NCBI GenBank assembly: GCA_031216445.1
Contig: CM062197.1
Location: forward strand, 3,165,001-3,229,000
DNA from: Lateolabrax maculatus
Lineage: Eukaryota; Chordata; Actinopteri; Acropomatiformes; Lateolabracidae
Length of the DNA: 64,000 bases
Direction: 5' to 3'
This document shows, one piece after another, positions 61,629-64,000 of this stretch. Under the pieces are notes generated by a model that saw only the letters and a list, made by a program, of their open reading frames with translations, was not told the origin of the DNA and made no database searches. How positions within the stretch are numbered: the stretch's first letter is position 1; every line of letters starts with the position of its first letter. Made by a program: the position numbers and the translations under genes.

Positions 61629-63778
61629 CCCCAATTTCTCCTCGGTCGAGCTTCAATAAATATTCCTGCTCAAGACATCCGGGTCTCCCAAAACTTCTTG
61701 TCTCGAGTGAACCAGCTCTTAGATTTCCTTCACCCTAAAATGCATTTATACTCCACTGGGAGTGTTTTTCCCACCCGGCTCGATCTGAATGACTTGAGCG
61801 TCTGTAATCGGTTGTTTTTCCTCTTGTCAAGGTGACCAATAAGGAGCTGGTACTGTTCCAGCAGAAGCTGGAAGAGGAGGTGAAGAAGGACCAGAAGGAG
61901 AAGAAAGCCAACCAGGAAGTACTGAGGTCCCTCAAGGTGGAGATAGAAGAGTTGGTGGAGGAGCAGGGGAGGTAAGACTGATCACTGATCATTAATATAT
62001 ATATATTGTCCTACATCTTTTAATTTATATCACTCTAAATACAAATGTGTGATGTTTGATCTCTAATTATTTTTCTGTATCTGTGTTGTCTTTCTTTCAT
62101 GCAGTCTTACCCGAAACATCCGAGAGAAGAAAACCAGCTATGACGCGAAGTTGAGTGACTTCCTGGAGCTGAGGTGAGCGAGAGGTGACGATGAAGCGTG
62201 GACTCAAACACCTCGCAGACCTTTTTGTTCACGACTTTTCTTCTTGTTCCTTCAGCAATCAGTCAGCAGCTGAGAAAATGAGTCTGGAGGATGAGATCAA
62301 GCGCTGTAAGGTCTCTTTCACCTCAGCGACCAGGAGGTCTCAGACCGCTCAGGTAGGCCCGAGTCAAGACGCATTTCACTGTTCAATGTTGATTATACTT
62401 AATGATGCCCACAGTGTTCCTTTCTTTTTTTAAAAGGTGTTAATTCAGTTTTAAGTTTTAGCTTCGAGGTCATAGTTGTGGTTTATGAGAAGTGTTTATA
62501 ATATAATTTACCACTTAATTTATGTCAACAGGGAGGACAAAACATTAGAAACTCCTCTCAATATAATGTACTCCAGTACAACACCTTTAACTATGACCTC
62601 AGTAACGAACATATCATTTAATTTACACTTTTCTCACACAACATCTATATAATCTTTGTAAGGCAGAATTTATGGCAGAGCTGCTGTATTAGGTGAACCT
62701 AATAATAAAGTGGCCACTGTAAAAGTGTTACACAGCGTCACAAGCTGCTTTTCCTGCTTTCGTTCAAACACACGAAGAGTAACAATATGTGAAGTACTTT
62801 GATATTACAGCTCAACACAGTACTCTTCTACAATAAATATCTAAAATCTGGAACTTTTCTTACAATATTTTTGATATAAATTGCATGCAGGCGATATGTC
62901 TCCACTTAGAGTTGAGGTATGTTAAATAAATGGATCACATGAAGGTTTTAGCCACTGATTGTAGAAGAGAATTGTTGTATTTACAGTAAGTCGACAGTGT
63001 TTTAATTCTATTAAAAATATCTATGAGGGGTGTATGTTTTTATGTATTGTTCCATAACTTTATGGTTTTATATTTTTCTTTTTATTATATATATTTATTT
63101 TGATTTAGTTTTTGTTTCATCTAAATTTTACTGTCCATTGTTTTATTTTTATATTCGTCTCAATCTGTTAATCATCACGTTTTGTCAGTCGCTCGTAAAG
63201 CACTTTGAACTGCATTTGATTACTTTGAAAGGTGCTGTATCAATAAAGTTAGATTGATTGATGAATGATGTGTTTCTCCAGCTGTCAGTGGTGGACAGCA
63301 GTCGGGATCAGGGTCTGTACGGTCTCTACAGAGAGCTGGAGAACGCCAAGGCTTTGCTGAGCAAACTGGACGAAGCAGTACACAGGTGAGAGGAGCGAAA
63401 CCACCAGAGTTCATCGGTCCTGCTGTCACCGCTCGAGTCAGACTCACGTGTGATGTGCTTCATCTTTCCCAGATACCCGAACCAAGAGCTGGAAATAAGC
63501 AGGAACACCTGGAGAGCCACTGTCCAAGAGGTGGAGAAGAAAATCTCCAGTGCTGAGGTAAGAGACTCCATCTCTAAAGTGACGGCAGCACGAGTAGAAG
63601 ATCTTCATAGAAGTTTCATTATGAAGGAACTCAGTATTATTATGCTGAGTAAGACTCGTCTCTGTTTGTTCAACAGACGCAGTATCAGGAGCAGGTGGAT
63701 CAAGTGAAGAACGGACGAAGAGTCAGTGAGCTGCTTCCTGTCAACATCAACAACCAGCCCGAACCTCCAGCTGCACCA
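43260..63778 (+). CDS. ttc3: TTC3, TPR-containing E3 ubiquitin ligase (5' 40 coding exons; 3' end outside window)
   Basis: Coding exons: 43260-43322, 43405-43456, 44305-44464, 44566-44647, 45796-45849, 46739-46871, 46999-47084, 47661-47755, 48071-48133, 48423-48477, 48663-48825, 49294-49324, 49416-49515, 50403-50433, 51564-51624, 52481-52574, 52752-52904, 53310-53390, 53645-53754, 53854-53980, 54723-54845, 54949-55050, 55140-55232, 55331-55395, 56117-56253, 56922-57242, 57444-57719, 57804-57847, 58533-58583, 58671-58750, 58845-59000, 59419-60067, 60187-60255, 61010-61159, 61832-61971, 62105-62173, 62256-62352, 63282-63385, 63473-63557, 63677-63778. All join in frame, 1569 codons so far. Matches to human TTC3 include GDGKRAT, GHYRYC.AL, CKFPP.PDAVC, TDPDFKGFI, TPDC and FAQILEEHGPL. 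TTC3 is an E3 ligase encoded in the human Down syndrome region and reported to target phosphorylated Akt. Its RING-H2 domain should lie beyond 64000. The N-terminal 21 residues are acidic (MSDSDSEYDYSGDWGDRDW) and look unlike the human start. Confidence 0.93.
47661..48825 (+). other. ttc3: ttc3 TPR block (exons 8-11, residues 211-335)
   Basis: Four exons encode the N-terminal tetratricopeptide repeats. The first repeat has KRKGNENFQRKQYEDAVKFY, the second the YGNRALCYIRCKKYLKAVGD pattern, the third GHYRYCEALFFLGEVKMAI. Spacing and the conserved Gly, Ala and Tyr/Phe positions fit TPR helix pairs. The human block reads similarly (MKGNEEFSK, YGNRALCFLRTGQF). TPRs are protein-binding scaffolds. 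Confidence 0.9.
49966..49996 (+). repeat. (ATT)n microsatellite
   Basis: About ten ATT units in the ttc3 intron between coding exons 13 and 14. Confidence 0.95.
51280..51480 (+). mobile_element. Possible LTR fragment in a ttc3 intron
   Basis: A TATATAAGG box near 51387 is followed within about 60 bases by GTGAATAAACCAGCC, a layout that recalls a compact retroviral-type U3-R-U5. No coding remnants or matching second LTR are seen. It is weakly supported. Confidence 0.25.
54170..54350 (+). mobile_element. LINE-tail-like fragment in a ttc3 intron
   Basis: GTGCAGCTTTATTGCCATTT followed by an AGAATAGAATAAAAAC-rich stretch resembles the 3' tails of fish LINEs. Non-coding. Confidence 0.35.
54723..55232 (+). 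other. ttc3: ttc3 cysteine-rich zinc-binding-like segment (exons 21-23, residues 599-704)
   Basis: Ordered Cys/His residues occur in CKFPPSPDAVCRLEKCHSH, ICCCQRCIIEYHITCW and CLTPDCVGQIC. The layout, with an HITCW centre, looks like a treble-clef or RING-like zinc site. The human protein keeps the same cysteines (ISCCQYC, HMNCW, CLTPDC), so it is conserved. I infer zinc binding; I cannot say which fold. It is distinct from the C-terminal RING expected off the edge. Confidence 0.65.
55505..55745 (+). mobile_element. LINE 3'-tail-like fragment in a ttc3 intron
   Basis: AATCAGAATAAGATTTATAG, CCAAGTAGGTTTTCACTTAC and an A/TATA-rich tail resemble the tail fragment at 6430 and the usual teleost LINE pattern. 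It lies between exons 24 and 25. Confidence 0.45.
56639..56653 (+). other. ttc3: Candidate 15-nt microexon or cryptic exon in ttc3
   Basis: A strong acceptor (TTTCTTTGCTGCAG) is followed by 15 bases that keep the reading phase of both neighbours (phase 1 to phase 1) and end at a GTAAAA donor, adding five residues. If that donor is not used, the frame stays open to TAG at 56713-56715. It may be a real alternative exon, a stop-containing cassette or a decoy. Confidence 0.3.
57943..58435. mobile_element. MITE-like element with terminal inverted repeats in a ttc3 intron
   Basis: The left end reads TTAAAGGATAGTTGGACA, then TTTTGGGA. The right end is its near inverse, TCTCAAAATGTCCAACTTAT, then TTCCCTTTAA. 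The length is about 493 bases, with TTAA at both edges. The left end matches the repeat at 39301. No transposase frame is present. It lies between ttc3 coding exons 28 and 29. Confidence 0.65.
59419..60067 (+). other. ttc3: ttc3 large exon 32 with acidic Leu-Asp repeat
   Basis: This is the largest ttc3 exon in the window (649 bases, residues 1081-1297). Its start (YFAQILEEHGPL) is conserved with human. Residues 1155-1172 are a run of LDEL/LDDL/NELDEL units, strongly acidic, followed by a low-conservation Pro/Tyr/Ser-rich linker that ends before the coiled-coil exons. Confidence 0.85.
61597..61627 (+). repeat. (GTT)n microsatellite
   Basis: About ten GTT units in the ttc3 intron between coding exons 34 and 35. 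Confidence 0.95.
62400..63260 (+). mobile_element. Repeat-derived intron segment with two LINE/SINE-type tails
   Basis: Two recognisable pieces lie in the intron before exon 38. One is TTAGGTGAACCTAATAATAAA with GTGGCCACTG near 62690, like the common fish GGTGTACCTAATAAAGTGGCC tail. The other, near 63195-63260, is GTAAAGCACTTTGAACTGC, GGTGCTGTATCAATAAAGTT and a GATTGATTGA tail, typical of an RTE-like LINE 3' end. The second stops about 20 bases before the exon 38 acceptor. Confidence 0.55.
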
Positions 63779-64000
63779 GTAAGACCTTTCACCTGATCAC
63801 CCGAACCAGTACAGTTAGTTTATTAACATCACTTAAACCAGTACAGCATGTTACAGTTTAACAATAGTTTCAGCTTTTCAAATAAGAGGATGTGCTGTTT
63901 CGGAGACTTAAAAAACGTAAATATTTGTAACTTTTTGTACAACAAAACAACTGATCGATCCAAAGAATAAAAAGATTTGTAAAAACATAAATAACAAAAT
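63779..64000. other. ttc3: ttc3 intron, runs off the right edge
   Basis: The GTAAGA donor at 63779 opens an intron that continues past the window. No further exon is visible. Confidence 0.8.

Larger units (their letters stand above)
60187..63557 (+). other. ttc3: ttc3 coiled-coil region (exons 33-39, residues about 1298-1535)
   Basis: Seven exons rich in Glu, Lys, Gln and Leu have heptad-like spacing: KLQQQIKEMANG, LVLFQQKLEEEVKKDQKEKK, LKVEIEELVEEQG, LYRELENAKALLSKLDEAV. Human TTC3 has a coiled coil in the same place before its RING domain, so this supports orthology and the expected C-terminal layout. Confidence 0.8.

Noticed and set aside
1..64000. CRISPR arrays, tRNA or rRNA genes, prophage or defence islands
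   Set aside because: No regularly spaced direct repeats with unique spacers were seen, nor tRNA A/B boxes in a cloverleaf context, rRNA blocks or bacterial gene arrangement. The window is vertebrate nuclear DNA.

Overview
The window is vertebrate nuclear DNA, most likely from a percomorph-type ray-finned fish. It has long introns with canonical GT/AG splice sites, coding exons that translate to orthologues of mammalian genes, and many copies of short repeat families that I recognise as common in perciform genomes. There is no bacterial-style operon, CRISPR array or phage-like region, and I saw no tRNA or rRNA gene.

Layout, left to right: (1) about 1.8 kb of non-genic DNA, then a CpG-rich promoter and the four-exon kctd7 gene on + (coding 2346-8741). 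(2) A gene-poor stretch with a 0.6 kb TC microsatellite (12091-12726) and a possible untranslated first exon of the next gene. (3) kcnj6 (GIRK2 potassium channel) on +, two coding exons, 19828-23902. (4) rabgef1 (Rabex-5) on -, eight coding exons, 31768 down to 27818, with a GC-rich candidate promoter near 33.5-33.95 kb. (5) A three-exon gene on + that I do not recognise (36349-39174, 407 residues). (6) A CpG-rich promoter with a non-coding first exon near 40.7-40.85 kb, followed by ttc3 on +, whose first 40 coding exons (43260-63778, 1569 codons) lie in the window. Its 3' part, including the expected RING domain, is off the right edge.

The genes do not form one pathway. KCTD7 is a BTB adaptor, KCNJ6 a G-protein-gated K+ channel, RABGEF1 an endosomal Rab5 exchange factor and ubiquitin binder, and TTC3 a TPR/RING ubiquitin ligase. 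The window joins two human neighbourhoods: KCTD7/RABGEF1 (7q11.21) and KCNJ6/TTC3 (21q22.13), interleaved here. The least explained item is the three-exon gene between rabgef1 and ttc3. Exon boundaries were worked out by hand from reading frame, splice consensus and remembered family sequence. No transcript or database was consulted.
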